This document shows positions 55,693 to 64,000 of a stretch of 64,000 nt of DNA, in pieces. The stretch comes from Candidatus Latescibacterota bacterium (GTDB taxonomy: Bacteria > Latescibacterota > MWCZ01). The stretch is from contig JAKJDF010000008.1 in the NCBI GenBank assembly GCA_022706085.1, positions 1-64,000 of the forward strand, in the 5' to 3' direction. Made by a program: the position numbers and the translations under genes. The notes below the pieces were generated by a model. It did no database searches, was not told where the DNA came from, and worked only from the letters and a program-made list of their open reading frames with translations. Every line of letters begins with the position of its first letter. Position 1 is the stretch's first letter.

Positions 55693-56394
55693 TTACCGGG
55701 TGTTCCTGTCTATCGCCTCCTCAACGGCCCTTTTGAGATCTTCCGCGGCTGCTCTATCGCTACCCGCAGGAATGATGGGCGGAAGGATCCGTACTTCCCA
55801 CATTCCGGGGGTTATTAGAAGCGACCCGACGTGGTTCCGCTCCCATGCCCCTCGAAAAGCGATCGGAACCACCGGAGTTCCCGTTCGCGCGGCAACGCGG
55901 AAAATCCATGACCCGAATTCGCCACGCTGGCCGGTGCGCGTTCGATGACCTTCCGGGAAGACGACCAGCGGCTGGCCCTTTTTGAGTCGCTCTTCCACCA
56001 CGCGTAGAGACTCCCGTGTCCTCTGCGGGGTCGTATGACTCAGAGGGATGTTGCCCACCCGTGCGATGATTCTGCCGTAAAGAGGCCACCGGAAGTGTTT
56101 GTCGAGTTCCACGCCCGCAATCGGACGAGGCAGAATCGAAGCCATGACGAAAGGGTCGAAAAGGTTCACATGCGGCGCTATTGCGACAAATGCGCCTGTT
56201 TCGCGCCTCGGAAATTCCCCGTGCAGGACCACGCGGATGCCGAGCACTCGCAGCAGAGCTCTGCACCACACCTGCACCACACGAAAGAACCGTTCGGGAG
56301 TGGCTGCGAGCCCGCAGAACAGAATCCACGGTGCGCCCACCACGAAGACGCTCCACCCGCAGAACCATCGAAAAAGAGAGGTAAAGTGTCTCAT
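55693..56394 (-). CDS. plsC: 1-acyl-sn-glycerol-3-phosphate acyltransferase-like protein
   Basis: A 233-residue membrane-associated acyltransferase. The H-x4-D motif is HVNLFD; the glycerol-phosphate motif is VVFPEGHRTRTGQRGEFG, and PVVPIAFRG is the fourth motif. An N-terminal hydrophobic segment (LFRWFCGWSVFVVGAPWILFCGL) anchors it. PlsC makes phosphatidic acid, but lyso-lipid or ornithine-lipid acyltransferases share these motifs. ATG 56394 has AGGAT upstream; an alternative start lies six codons earlier. The gene is 41 bases after the lipid-kinase gene on the same strand, so both may serve phospholipid metabolism. Confidence 0.78.
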   Translation of the reverse strand: MRHFTSLFRWFCGWSVFVVGAPWILFCGLAATPERFFRVVQVWCRALLRVLGIRVVLHGEFPRRETGAFVAIAPHVNLFDPFVMASILPRPIAGVELDKHFRWPLYGRIIARVGNIPLSHTTPQRTRESLRVVEERLKKGQPLVVFPEGHRTRTGQRGEFGSWIFRVAARTGTPVVPIAFRGAWERNHVGSLLITPGMWEVRILPPIIPAGSDRAAAEDLKRAVEEAIDRNTR

Positions 56395-56435
56395 TTCTGA
56401 ATCCTGGGGCAATTCCGTACCCGTTCCCGCCGGAT

Positions 56436-57350
56436 TCAGCGGATAACCAGAATCGCCCCGGGAACAAGCTCTGCTTCCAGCGGCGTTGTGCCAGCGATGT
56501 CTCCGTCGAAAAGCACAGGAAGGGAGCCGTCGGTCTCGAGAGTGAGTTTCTTCCCTTTTGCGTGTGTGATTCTGGGGTGTGAAAGGATGGTGCCATTGAA
56601 TATGCGCGGAAACGCCAACAGGAGGCCCGTCCGCGAGAGTTTCCCGATGGTGACGACATCAAAAAGGCCGTCGTCCACCAGTGCTCCAGGCGATATATGC
56701 ATCACGCCGCCGGTGAACTGTGAGTTGCCGATATTCACCATGGTGACAGGGCCCGACTGCGATACTCCGTCCACGGTTATCTTCATGACCGGCGTTTTCA
56801 GCCTTGCGACCTCGATGAACACCCCTACGGAGTACCCGTGTTTGCCCATGAACTTCAGGCGGCGGTTCATCGTATCGCCCACGTTGGCTCCAAAACCCAC
56901 AATCACATTGTTGATGAACCATCGTTCTGTCGGAATACCGTCCACGAGGATGCGACACCGGACAAGATCACACGGGGGCGCAGTGCCCGCAGTGATTCGC
57001 GCGATTGCGTCGGGAAGCTTCTGTTGATTGAAATCGCGGAGGAACGAGTTCGATGTACCCAGAGGAAGCGTCGCGAGGGTTATGGTTCCGTCCGCGCGCG
57101 TCTTCGCGATCCCGTTTACGACCTCGTTAACGGTGCCATCACCGCCGACCGCCATGATACGGGTGTACCCTTCAGCGATTCCCTCGGCCGCAAGCGAGGT
57201 CGCCTCGCCGGGTTTCGTCGTGAAGCGTGTGGTCACCGCCAAGCCACGCCACCTGAGTTCGTCAACCGCATCCCCTATCCGTTCGGCGCATTTGCCTCCA
57301 CCCGCGGCGGGGTTGACGATTGCGAGCCAGCGTTTCTCTTCGTCCGCCAT
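56436..57350 (-). CDS. Diacylglycerol/lipid kinase family protein (DagK/YegS-type)
   Basis: A 304-residue soluble kinase of the diacylglycerol-kinase catalytic fold. NPAAGGGKC is the phosphate-binding motif, MAVGGDGTVNEVVNGIA the active-site signature, and TLPLGTSNSFLRDFN the G-T-x-N motif. The C-terminal beta sandwich ends in PVLFDGDIAGTTPLEAELVPGAILVI, the usual family end. Start choice between ATG 57350, ATG 57356 and an upstream TTG is uncertain; 57350 matches the typical length. Substrate may be diacylglycerol, undecaprenol or a sphingoid base. It probably forms an operon with the acyltransferase. Confidence 0.82.
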   Translation of the reverse strand: MADEEKRWLAIVNPAAGGGKCAERIGDAVDELRWRGLAVTTRFTTKPGEATSLAAEGIAEGYTRIMAVGGDGTVNEVVNGIAKTRADGTITLATLPLGTSNSFLRDFNQQKLPDAIARITAGTAPPCDLVRCRILVDGIPTERWFINNVIVGFGANVGDTMNRRLKFMGKHGYSVGVFIEVARLKTPVMKITVDGVSQSGPVTMVNIGNSQFTGGVMHISPGALVDDGLFDVVTIGKLSRTGLLLAFPRIFNGTILSHPRITHAKGKKLTLETDGSLPVLFDGDIAGTTPLEAELVPGAILVIR

Positions 57351-57590
57351 CGGCATTTTCCGTGCACAAGTACCACCGTCATCCGCCACGAACGGAGGGG
57401 TCTGTACCGCGGGAACGGCACACAGATCCTTCCCACGTGCGGCTTTCATAAGGTTGTTCAAGATTACAAAGCGGAGCTAGATTTACCAAACCCGCGCGCA
57501 TGCGTCAATGTCGTCGGGTGGGCAGATCGGCGTGCACAGTCTGGAGCACAGACACGCTATCCCATGAGACTGCTGATTGGAGGCGCGCGA

Positions 57591-59017
57591 ATGCCAGAAC
57601 TATTGAGTCGTCATCCGGCGCAGATGTTTCTTGATGACGTCGCGATCGAGCAGGCAGTCCGCCTGCGACGGGTTCTTCATCAGCCAACGAAATGGCCAGG
57701 TAACCCCGTCTACACTGTCGGTGCCCCCTGGGAAGGCACGGGGATCGTGTACCTCGGTGGAGTTTTCATCGATCCGCGCGACGGGCTGTGGAAGGCGTGG
57801 TATGTCACATATCTCCCTCCGAAATGCCCGGATATCATCTTCGCGATATGCTTGATCGTTTCGCAGGATGGTATCCACTGGGAACGCCCGGAACTGGACG
57901 TGAAGCGCCGGCCAAACGGCGAGAAAACAAATATCGTTCTCGACCTGGGCGAAGCCGGGCGAACCGCTGCGCCGACCATCATGTACGAACCGGAAAACGA
58001 CGTCGAACCTTGGTGCATGTTCATCAGCCTGTGTTGGCCGGCTGACAGCACGCACTACAAAGGATATTTCCTCCGCTCTCAGGATGGCGTCCACTGGCGA
58101 TGGCTCAACGGGCGGCCGGACGGAATTTTCCACGGCATGCATGACCGGACGACGGCGTTCCGGGGACCGGACCTGAGTTCCCGTACATCCTGCTCGGGAG
58201 GGGGAAGGAAGATATCGACCGCTGGAAACTCCCACGAGTCGCGCACGCGCAGGCATGCAACTTGACTCACGTTCAGCAGGAATCCCCGATTCGGGCAGTG
58301 GTCCCGGATCTCGAAGACGACCCGGCAATGCAGGTGTACCACGCGTTTGGTTTCCCGTACGAGGGCGTCTATGTGGGCATGTTCCAGCGCTACTGGGAAC
58401 TGCCCGACCCGTACGGGGAGATGGAACTGATCACCAGTCGTGACGGACTCCACTGGAACAGACTTCGACCGCGAGGAGTCTTCCTGCCTCGTTCACCGAA
58501 CGACGAGGCGTTTGACAGCCGGATAACCGACCCTGCCCTCTCGCCGCCACTGAACATCTTCGGGGGGCATCTCGGTTTTCGGGCCTGGGGGATGGACACT
58601 CTCTGGTTCTACTACTGGGGCGGGCAGGCGATGCACGGGAATCGGCACCTCAGCTGGGGGCGGAGTCTCGGGCTGGCGCAACTGCGCGCGGACGGGTTCT
58701 GCTCACTCCGGGCGGAACGGTTCCGAGGTACGCTCGTCACCAAACCCTTCGTCTAGCCGGGCGGCCGCCTGCTTCTGAACGCATCCTGTCTCGGCGGGAG
58801 CGGGGAAGGTTCGCTGAAAACGGAAGTCGTGGGGGAGGGTTTCGAACCGATCGCCGGCCTGTCCGCGGACGAAGCGGATCCCGTGGGGTGCGACGGAACT
58901 CGTCTGCCGCAGACCTGGCGCGGCAATGCATCGGCGATCTGCGCGCTGGCTGGCCAGCGGATACGCCTGCGATTTTTCATGGAGAACTATGACCTCTTCA
59001 GTTACCGTGCAGCCTGA
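57591..59017 (+). pseudogene. Broken five-bladed-propeller glycosidase-like gene
   Basis: Reading starts at ATG 57591 with TTGGAGG upstream (MPELLSRHPAQMFLDD) and continues with propeller-type repeats (VSQDGIHWERPELDV, RSQDGVHWRWL). Near 58160-58173 the sense changes frame: the intended text goes on two frames over as GPEFPYILLGRGKEDIDRW and runs through SRDGLHWNRLRPRGVFLP to a TAG at 58754-58756. The same frame continues after it without any other stop (GGRLLLNASCLGGSGEGSLK, RIRLRFFMENYDLFSY) until TGA at 59015-59017, which looks like the normal end. One frameshift and one stop thus split one ancestral gene of about 470 codons into three parts. It resembles GH32/GH43-like or sialidase-like proteins. 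Confidence 0.7.
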
Positions 59018-59051
59018 GCATGCCGACCAGGGCAATCAATCGGGACGCTGG

Positions 59052-61613
59052 ATGCGGATGAAGTTGCTGTTGGCCATTGCCGGGCTTTTGTGTTCGGGAA
59101 CGATTTCGTTCGCCTCACTTAACCGGCCTCTCTGGGCCACATGCACATTCGGCTCGCCGCGGGCTGAAGTTGGGCTGACGCTCACAGGAACGACCAATGT
59201 ATCCACATCCAACGGAAAGACGTACGTCCAGCAGAACTCGACCAACAGCGGCGTGTTGTCGTTTTCGGTTGCCCCGGCTCACCTCGACGGTGTGGCACAC
59301 GGGGTGTTCATCATTGTCGACGCGGACAGCGGGAGTGGAGACGTGGCTGTTTGTTACCGGGCACGGACCGACGCCGCGTTCGTTTCGACAACTGCAGTGG
59401 AAATGCGCACCCAGGGAGCAATAACAAAGCGGGTATTCTGGGTGGACTCGCTGGATGTGCCGGGAGGTATCTCCGTTGTCTTCAGCGGATTCGGGGCACG
59501 TGGTATTACCCTGCGCACCGTTCGCGTGTGGGGCGCGCCGGGTCCCTACGTTTCCCCCGCTCGTCAGGATTTCACCGGGCGTTCGTTCTCGCCACGCGAT
59601 CCACTCGTGTTGACGTATTACTTCTACTGGTATGACGTGTACGGTGGCTCCCACATGCGAAACGGAGATGGTTCCGATGCACTGCAGGACCACCCGCATA
59701 CAACTGACGATTTCAGTTTCACGTCGGTTGACTGGCACGTATCGCAGATGCGCGACATGATGGAAGCGGGTATTGACGTGGTGTTGCCGGTTTACTGGGG
59801 CGGGTCGGTCGAGATGACTGGCTGGTCAGTGGAAGGAATCGAAAAACTCGTGATCGCCCAGCAACAGATGCGAGCGCGAGGAGAAAATCCGCCGCAGATC
59901 GGAATGTTTTTTGACACTTCGACGCTGGAATACACGGAACACGTGCTGAAATTCGGGGCCGTGAAAAGCGACCTTACGACGCCATTTGGTAAGGCGTTCT
60001 TTTTCAAACAGATCCGCGACTTTTTCTCCCTTATTCCTCCCGAAATGTGGGCCCGAGTGAACGGGCAGCCTCTCGTGGTGCTGTACGGGGCCGGATTCGC
60101 ATCCAGGTACGACCAGAGCACGATTACGGCGATGTATGATATGTTCGGGACCAGTTTCGGAGGATTGCGTCCTTTTGTGATAAAGGAAGTGAGCTGGCAG
60201 GTCTACACGCCGTTTGAGTACGCATGGGGTGCCGCCTTGAACGGCCCGAACGGGTACACAGGAACCGCCGCTGTCGGTCCGGGCTACAACGATTCCGCGG
60301 TGCCGGGACGGACGACTCCTGTCCGCGAGCGGGAAAACGGGGAGTTTTACAAGCGCTCGTGGCGCCAGGCGCTTTCGTGGGGAAGGAAAATCATCCTGGT
60401 GGAAACATGGAACGAGTTCCACGAAGGTACCGACGTCGCGAGAAGCCGCGAATACGGGGATTACTATATCCGGTTGACCCGGCAGTTCGCGGACATTCAC
60501 AAAGGCCCGGTACGTTTTTCCGACCCCCAACCGGCGGGATGGGTTCGAACGTTGTCCGCGAATGTGTCTATGCGAGCGGAGGTCAACGACGTTGCCCGGC
60601 TGGACCCGCTGTCGGTGGAATGCCGTTACTCGACAGACAGCGGAACCACGTGGGTGACCGTCCCGGCGCGCGCGGTTGCGCAGGGTGATTCGCTCTACCT
60701 GTTGACCGCGGAGAATGTGCCGTTCGGACAGGCAAGCACCGCTCTCGCAACGCCGAACCGGTTCATGTTTGTAATCAGGAGTGCGGTGGGAGACACGGCA
60801 TTCGAAAGTCTTCCGCAGCCAGTCTGGCTGGGGTATCCTCCTTCTGCAGAAGGAAGCGCTATTCTCGGTGCGCAGAATAACGAACAGGGTCTCCACCACG
60901 TCCTGATGAATGCCGGCGACGGGTGGACTGCTCCTGGGGCAAGAGGGGATCGTGGTGCGCGGTACAACCTGCCGCAGTCCGGGCAACAGGGCAGCTACTT
61001 CTACTTTCAGGTGGATGATTCGCTCATCAGCAACGGGAGCGACCCCGAAGTCTGGGTGGAGATCACCTACTGGGATGGTGAGGGCACGTGGTTTGAGCTT
61101 CAGTACGATTCCCGTGGTTCCGCATTTGTTGATGCGTACAAAGCGGCGGGAAGGAGGTCGATAACGGGCGTTCAGGAGTGGCGAACCACCACCTTCAGTG
61201 TCAAGGACGCCTGGTTTGGAAACAGACAGAACGGAGGATCCGATTTCCGGGTGTACGCAAACGGGACGGCGTGGATCCACCAGGTACGCGCCTACACAAA
61301 AGCTCATCCTGCGGAAGTCAGTTCAGAGGCTCCAAATGGACAGCCCCTCGTGTGGATGGGAGATCCGCAACCGAATCCGTTCAATTCCTCCGTGATTGTA
61401 CCCCTGCGGGTTCCCTACGGGCGGACGGCAAATGTCAGTGTCGTCAACGTTGCGGGTCAGGTGGTGCGCCAATGGAATAAGGCTGCCGGTTCCAGATTGC
61501 TCTCCTGGGATGGAACTGATAAAGCGGGCCGACCGCTCGGAAGCGGGGTGTATTTCGTGCGGGTGCGATGCGAAGAAACAGTGCTTTCGCGGAAAGTCAC
61601 CCTCGTTCGGTAA
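59052..61613 (+). CDS. Secreted GH99/GH71-like (DUF5010-type) protein with FlgD/Por-type tail
   Basis: A protein of 853 residues from ATG 59052. The signal peptide is KLLLAIAGLLCSGTISFA. Residues about 170-500 look like an endo-mannosidase-type barrel (DPLVLTYYFYWYDVYGG, MMEAGIDVVLPVYWGG, IILVETWNEFHEGTDVARS). A beta domain in the 600-750 region resembles a carbohydrate-binding module. The last 90 residues (GDPQPNPFNSSVIVPLRVPYG, then SGVYFVRVRC) match the tail of the giant protein at 22418. Possible starts at 58926, 58989 and 59058 exist; the signal peptide begins at 59058. It lies just after the broken glycosidase gene. Confidence 0.75.
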   Translation: MRMKLLLAIAGLLCSGTISFASLNRPLWATCTFGSPRAEVGLTLTGTTNVSTSNGKTYVQQNSTNSGVLSFSVAPAHLDGVAHGVFIIVDADSGSGDVAVCYRARTDAAFVSTTAVEMRTQGAITKRVFWVDSLDVPGGISVVFSGFGARGITLRTVRVWGAPGPYVSPARQDFTGRSFSPRDPLVLTYYFYWYDVYGGSHMRNGDGSDALQDHPHTTDDFSFTSVDWHVSQMRDMMEAGIDVVLPVYWGGSVEMTGWSVEGIEKLVIAQQQMRARGENPPQIGMFFDTSTLEYTEHVLKFGAVKSDLTTPFGKAFFFKQIRDFFSLIPPEMWARVNGQPLVVLYGAGFASRYDQSTITAMYDMFGTSFGGLRPFVIKEVSWQVYTPFEYAWGAALNGPNGYTGTAAVGPGYNDSAVPGRTTPVRERENGEFYKRSWRQALSWGRKIILVETWNEFHEGTDVARSREYGDYYIRLTRQFADIHKGPVRFSDPQPAGWVRTLSANVSMRAEVNDVARLDPLSVECRYSTDSGTTWVTVPARAVAQGDSLYLLTAENVPFGQASTALATPNRFMFVIRSAVGDTAFESLPQPVWLGYPPSAEGSAILGAQNNEQGLHHVLMNAGDGWTAPGARGDRGARYNLPQSGQQGSYFYFQVDDSLISNGSDPEVWVEITYWDGEGTWFELQYDSRGSAFVDAYKAAGRRSITGVQEWRTTTFSVKDAWFGNRQNGGSDFRVYANGTAWIHQVRAYTKAHPAEVSSEAPNGQPLVWMGDPQPNPFNSSVIVPLRVPYGRTANVSVVNVAGQVVRQWNKAAGSRLLSWDGTDKAGRPLGSGVYFVRVRCEETVLSRKVTLVR

Positions 61614-61684
61614 CGCGAAACCGAACGCAGTGGGCGTTCCCCGTCCCAGGGTGTCCGCGCTCTCGTCCTCCAAAAGTCCGGGAA

Positions 61685-62548
61685 TCACTCAACAAGGTAA
61701 TCTCTGAGCGTCTGGTTGCGAGAGGCATGCCGCAGTTTCCTCAGGGCTCTGTCCTTTATCTGCCGGATTCTTTCTCTGGTCAACCGGAATTCCACGCCGA
61801 TTTCCTCAAGGGTCCTGCGTTCCTCGGTATCGAGCCCGAAGAATCGCTTGACGATCATCTGTTCGCGCTGGTCAAGCCCTTCCATGGCCCGTTGCAGCGC
61901 TTCCCGGCAATCCTGCATTTCCAGTTCCTCGGCCGGGGAAGCAGCGCGTTCATCGAACAGGATTTCGGAGAGATGCACGTCATCTTCGCCCACGTGAGCA
62001 TCAAGTGAGCTGACTATGGTCTGGAAAGAGAGCAATCCGTCCGCCGTTGCGCCGGGGGACACCTCGTCCACTACCCGATCCCAGCCGACCGAGTCGCTGG
62101 TTTCCTGTTCTAGCCTGTCATGGAGCCGCTCCAGTTGCAACATACGGTTTGTACGGCCGGCAGGGATGCGCATGGGCCTCGCCTGCCGTGAAAGTGCCTG
62201 CAGGATTGCCTGACGTATCCACCACACCGCGTACGATATGAACTTGTACCCCAGCGTTTCGTCAAAGCGGTCGACCGCGCGGACCAGACCAAGGTTCCCT
62301 TCCGCGACAAGGTCTACGAGCGGCAGCCCTCTGTGCTGATACCGTTTCGCGAAACTGACGACGAAACGGAGGTTCGCGCGCACGATCCGCGCCCTCGCTG
62401 CGTCGTCGCCTGCGCGCGCCCTTCTCGCCAGCTCAACTTCTTCTTCGCGCGTCAACATCGGAATGGTGCGGATATCTTCGAGATACCGCCGGAGGCTGTT
62501 GTCTGCGCCAAGGCTGTTTGCCTCCAGTTGTTCGTGCGTCGTTGCCAT
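61685..62548 (-). CDS. rpoD: RNA polymerase sigma factor, RpoD/SigA type without region 1.1
   Basis: A 287-residue sigma-70 factor. Region 1.2 is seen in LRRYLEDIRTIPMLTREEEVELARRARAGD, region 2 in LRFVVSFAKRYQHRGLPLVDLVAEGNLGLVRAVDRFDETLGYKFISYAVWWIRQAI, region 3 in the ARPMRIPAGRTNRMLQLE part, and region 4.2 in TLEEIGVEFRLTRERIRQIKDRALRKLRH. Region 1.1 and the non-conserved insert are absent. Length and layout match the primary sigma factor of Bacteroidetes and relatives, but a group 2 factor is possible. ATG 62548 follows GGAAGGG. It lies 76 bases after icd and probably shares its transcript. Confidence 0.9.
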   Translation of the reverse strand: MATTHEQLEANSLGADNSLRRYLEDIRTIPMLTREEEVELARRARAGDDAARARIVRANLRFVVSFAKRYQHRGLPLVDLVAEGNLGLVRAVDRFDETLGYKFISYAVWWIRQAILQALSRQARPMRIPAGRTNRMLQLERLHDRLEQETSDSVGWDRVVDEVSPGATADGLLSFQTIVSSLDAHVGEDDVHLSEILFDERAASPAEELEMQDCREALQRAMEGLDQREQMIVKRFFGLDTEERRTLEEIGVEFRLTRERIRQIKDRALRKLRHASRNQTLRDYLVE

Positions 62549-62624
62549 GGAAACCCTTCCGCTCGAAAGAGTGCATCGCGTCCACGTTCGCCGCACGAAA
62601 CGGGTATCAGTGATGCGACGCGCT

Positions 62625-63845
62625 CTATGACATGTTGGCGATTATCGCCGACCCGAATTCGGAACACCGTACTTCGTGTGCGTCTTCCATCAACCGCGCG
62701 AAATCATAGGTAACTGTCTTCCGCGCAATCGTTCGCTCCAGGCCCTTCACGACGTAATTCGCTGCTTCTTCCCACCCGATGTACCGAAGCATCATCTCGC
62801 CGGACAGAATGACTGATCCCGGATTGACCTTGTCCTGCCCCGCATATTTGGGAGCAGTTCCGTGCGTGGCCTCGAAGATCGCGTGACCGGTCTCAAAATT
62901 GATATTCGCTCCCGGTGCGATGCCTATTCCGCCAACCTGTGCGGCGAGAGCGTCAGAAATGTAGTCCCCGTTCAGGTTTGTGGTTGCAATGACATCAAAT
63001 TCGACCGGCCTCGTCAGAACCTGCTGGAGGAAGATGTCCGCGATGGCGTCTTTGATGAGGACCTTGCCCGCGGGAACACTTCCACCGCATTCCTCCCAGG
63101 TAACCACATGGTCCCGGTATTCCCTCTTTGCCAGCTCGTATCCCCACGAACGAAATGCGCCTTCGGTGAACTTCTGAATGTTGCCCTTATGGACGAGCGT
63201 GACGCTTTTCCGCCCGTTTCTTATGGCATAATCAATTGCGGCGCGCACGAGGCGCTCCGTTCCGGTTCTGCTGATCGGTTTGAGCCCCAGCCCCGAATCC
63301 CGCCGGATGGTCCATCCGAACCGCCGCTCACAAAAATCGGCCAGTTCATTGGCCTCGGTAGAGCCTTCCTTCAGTTCCAGCCCCGCGTAGACATCTTCAG
63401 TATTCTCGCGGAAAATCACCATATCCACGAGTTCCGGATGCTTTACCGGGCTGGGTACACCTTCAAACCACTTCACCGGCCGCAGACACACATACAAGTC
63501 CAACAGCTGCCGGAGGGCAACGTTGAGGCTGCGAATGCCACCGCCGACAGGTGTGGTCAATGGGCCCTTTATGCCCACGAGGTAACGCGTAAAGGCGTCC
63601 ACAGTTGCCTGTGGCAGCCATTCGCCGGAGCCGTTGAATGCCTTTTCTCCGGCAAGTACTTCCGTCCACGCGATGCGCCGGGTCCCGCCGTACGCTTTTT
63701 CGACGGCTGCATCGAAAACCCGGACCGCCGCCCGCCAGATATCCGGCCCCGTGCCGTCCCCTTCCACGTAGGGGATAATCGGCACATCCGGGACCACAAG
63801 CGTTCCGTCCTGAACTCGTATCGGTGATTCCGTTTTTGCGGTCAT
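62625..63845 (-). CDS. icd: NADP-dependent isocitrate dehydrogenase
   Basis: A 406-residue enzyme of the TCA cycle that converts isocitrate to 2-oxoglutarate. [40 protein letters not shown] with the phosphorylatable serine position of E. coli Icd, [11 protein letters not shown], and [33 protein letters not shown] are the family pattern. [21 protein letters not shown] contains the Lys-Tyr pair that sets NADP preference. Two adjacent ATG codons (63845, 63848) can start it; AAAGGGAAC stands before them. The 150 bases upstream to the window end are AT-rich and probably hold the promoter. It is followed by the sigma factor gene. Confidence 0.95.
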   Translation of the reverse strand: MTAKTESPIRVQDGTLVVPDVPIIPYVEGDGTGPDIWRAAVRVFDAAVEKAYGGTRRIAWTEVLAGEKAFNGSGEWLPQATVDAFTRYLVGIKGPLTTPVGGGIRSLNVALRQLLDLYVCLRPVKWFEGVPSPVKHPELVDMVIFRENTEDVYAGLELKEGSTEANELADFCERRFGWTIRRDSGLGLKPISRTGTERLVRAAIDYAIRNGRKSVTLVHKGNIQKFTEGAFRSWGYELAKREYRDHVVTWEECGGSVPAGKVLIKDAIADIFLQQVLTRPVEFDVIATTNLNGDYISDALAAQVGGIGIAPGANINFETGHAIFEATHGTAPKYAGQDKVNPGSVILSGEMMLRYIGWEEAANYVVKGLERTIARKTVTYDFARLMEDAHEVRCSEFGSAIIANMS

Positions 63846-64000
63846 CATGTTCCCTTTGTTGGAAAAAGGAGTGATACAAACGGCGTGCCACACCGTGTAA
63901 TGCACGCAAAACAATCATAAACAATTACTTGCACTCATGCGTTGTTCATTATGAGCAAAATTCCCCAGTAATCAAGACCAGCGTTGGGTAATATTACCCA

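Noticed and set aside
58754-58756. The TAG codon in the broken glycosidase as a recoded (pyrrolysine-type) codon
   Set aside because: A frameshift in the same gene makes simple decay or sequencing error more likely, and other genes of the window end normally in TAG.

Overview
This window is a chromosomal segment of a bacterium with moderately high G+C. It carries no rRNA, tRNA, CRISPR array, insertion sequence or phage gene that I can recognise. Three things point to the Fibrobacteres-Chlorobi-Bacteroidetes (FCB) group or a nearby candidate phylum: a primary-type sigma factor of about 287 residues without region 1.1, two secreted proteins ending in a Por/FlgD-type tail (an N-P-F-N motif followed by a short beta domain), and many lipoproteins with carbohydrate-active enzymes. 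The exact phylum is an inference and cannot be fixed from this sequence alone.

Positions 1-15436 hold one uninterrupted plus-strand run: the 3' end of tuf, then merged S10, spc and alpha operons (rpsJ to rplQ) with secY, adk, infA and rpmJ inside and no map gene. Many junctions overlap or have short gaps, and an intrinsic terminator follows rplQ. L5, S5 and L17 carry long low-complexity charged extensions.

Positions 15450-22124 form a plus-strand group: a RlmD-type rRNA methyltransferase, an FAD-dependent oxidoreductase, a metallophosphoesterase lipoprotein and aspS, closed by a strong terminator. A 357-base gap holds a dyad over a possible promoter, followed by a giant 3037-residue secreted modular protein (22418-31531). 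Next comes an alpha/beta hydrolase, which shares a bidirectional terminator with rpsT on the minus strand.

Positions 33209-38810 are a minus-strand operon: nadB, a rhamnogalacturonan-lyase-like protein (PL26/YetA type) and an FGGY sugar kinase. After a 619-base gene-free stretch come an alanine-rich lipoprotein, a two-module ABC permease without visible partners, a DUF4838 glycosidase-like protein, an SGNH hydrolase, ligA and a DapA-family aldolase. A GH36 alpha-galactosidase-like gene lies convergent to the aldolase.

Positions 50085-55630 hold a VOC-family protein and then an envelope cluster: a protein with a TolB/CsgG-like N-terminus, a PEGA domain and a possible outer-membrane barrel, a lipoprotein with three PPC domains, and two paralogous LPP20-like lipoproteins. 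The rest contains an acyltransferase and a diacylglycerol-kinase-like gene (minus strand), a broken propeller glycosidase gene, a secreted GH99-like protein with the same tail as the giant protein, and, on the minus strand, icd followed by the sigma factor gene.

Taken together, a core translation block sits beside a set of envelope and polysaccharide-utilisation genes, consistent with a free-living or particle-associated heterotroph that breaks down plant-type polysaccharides.
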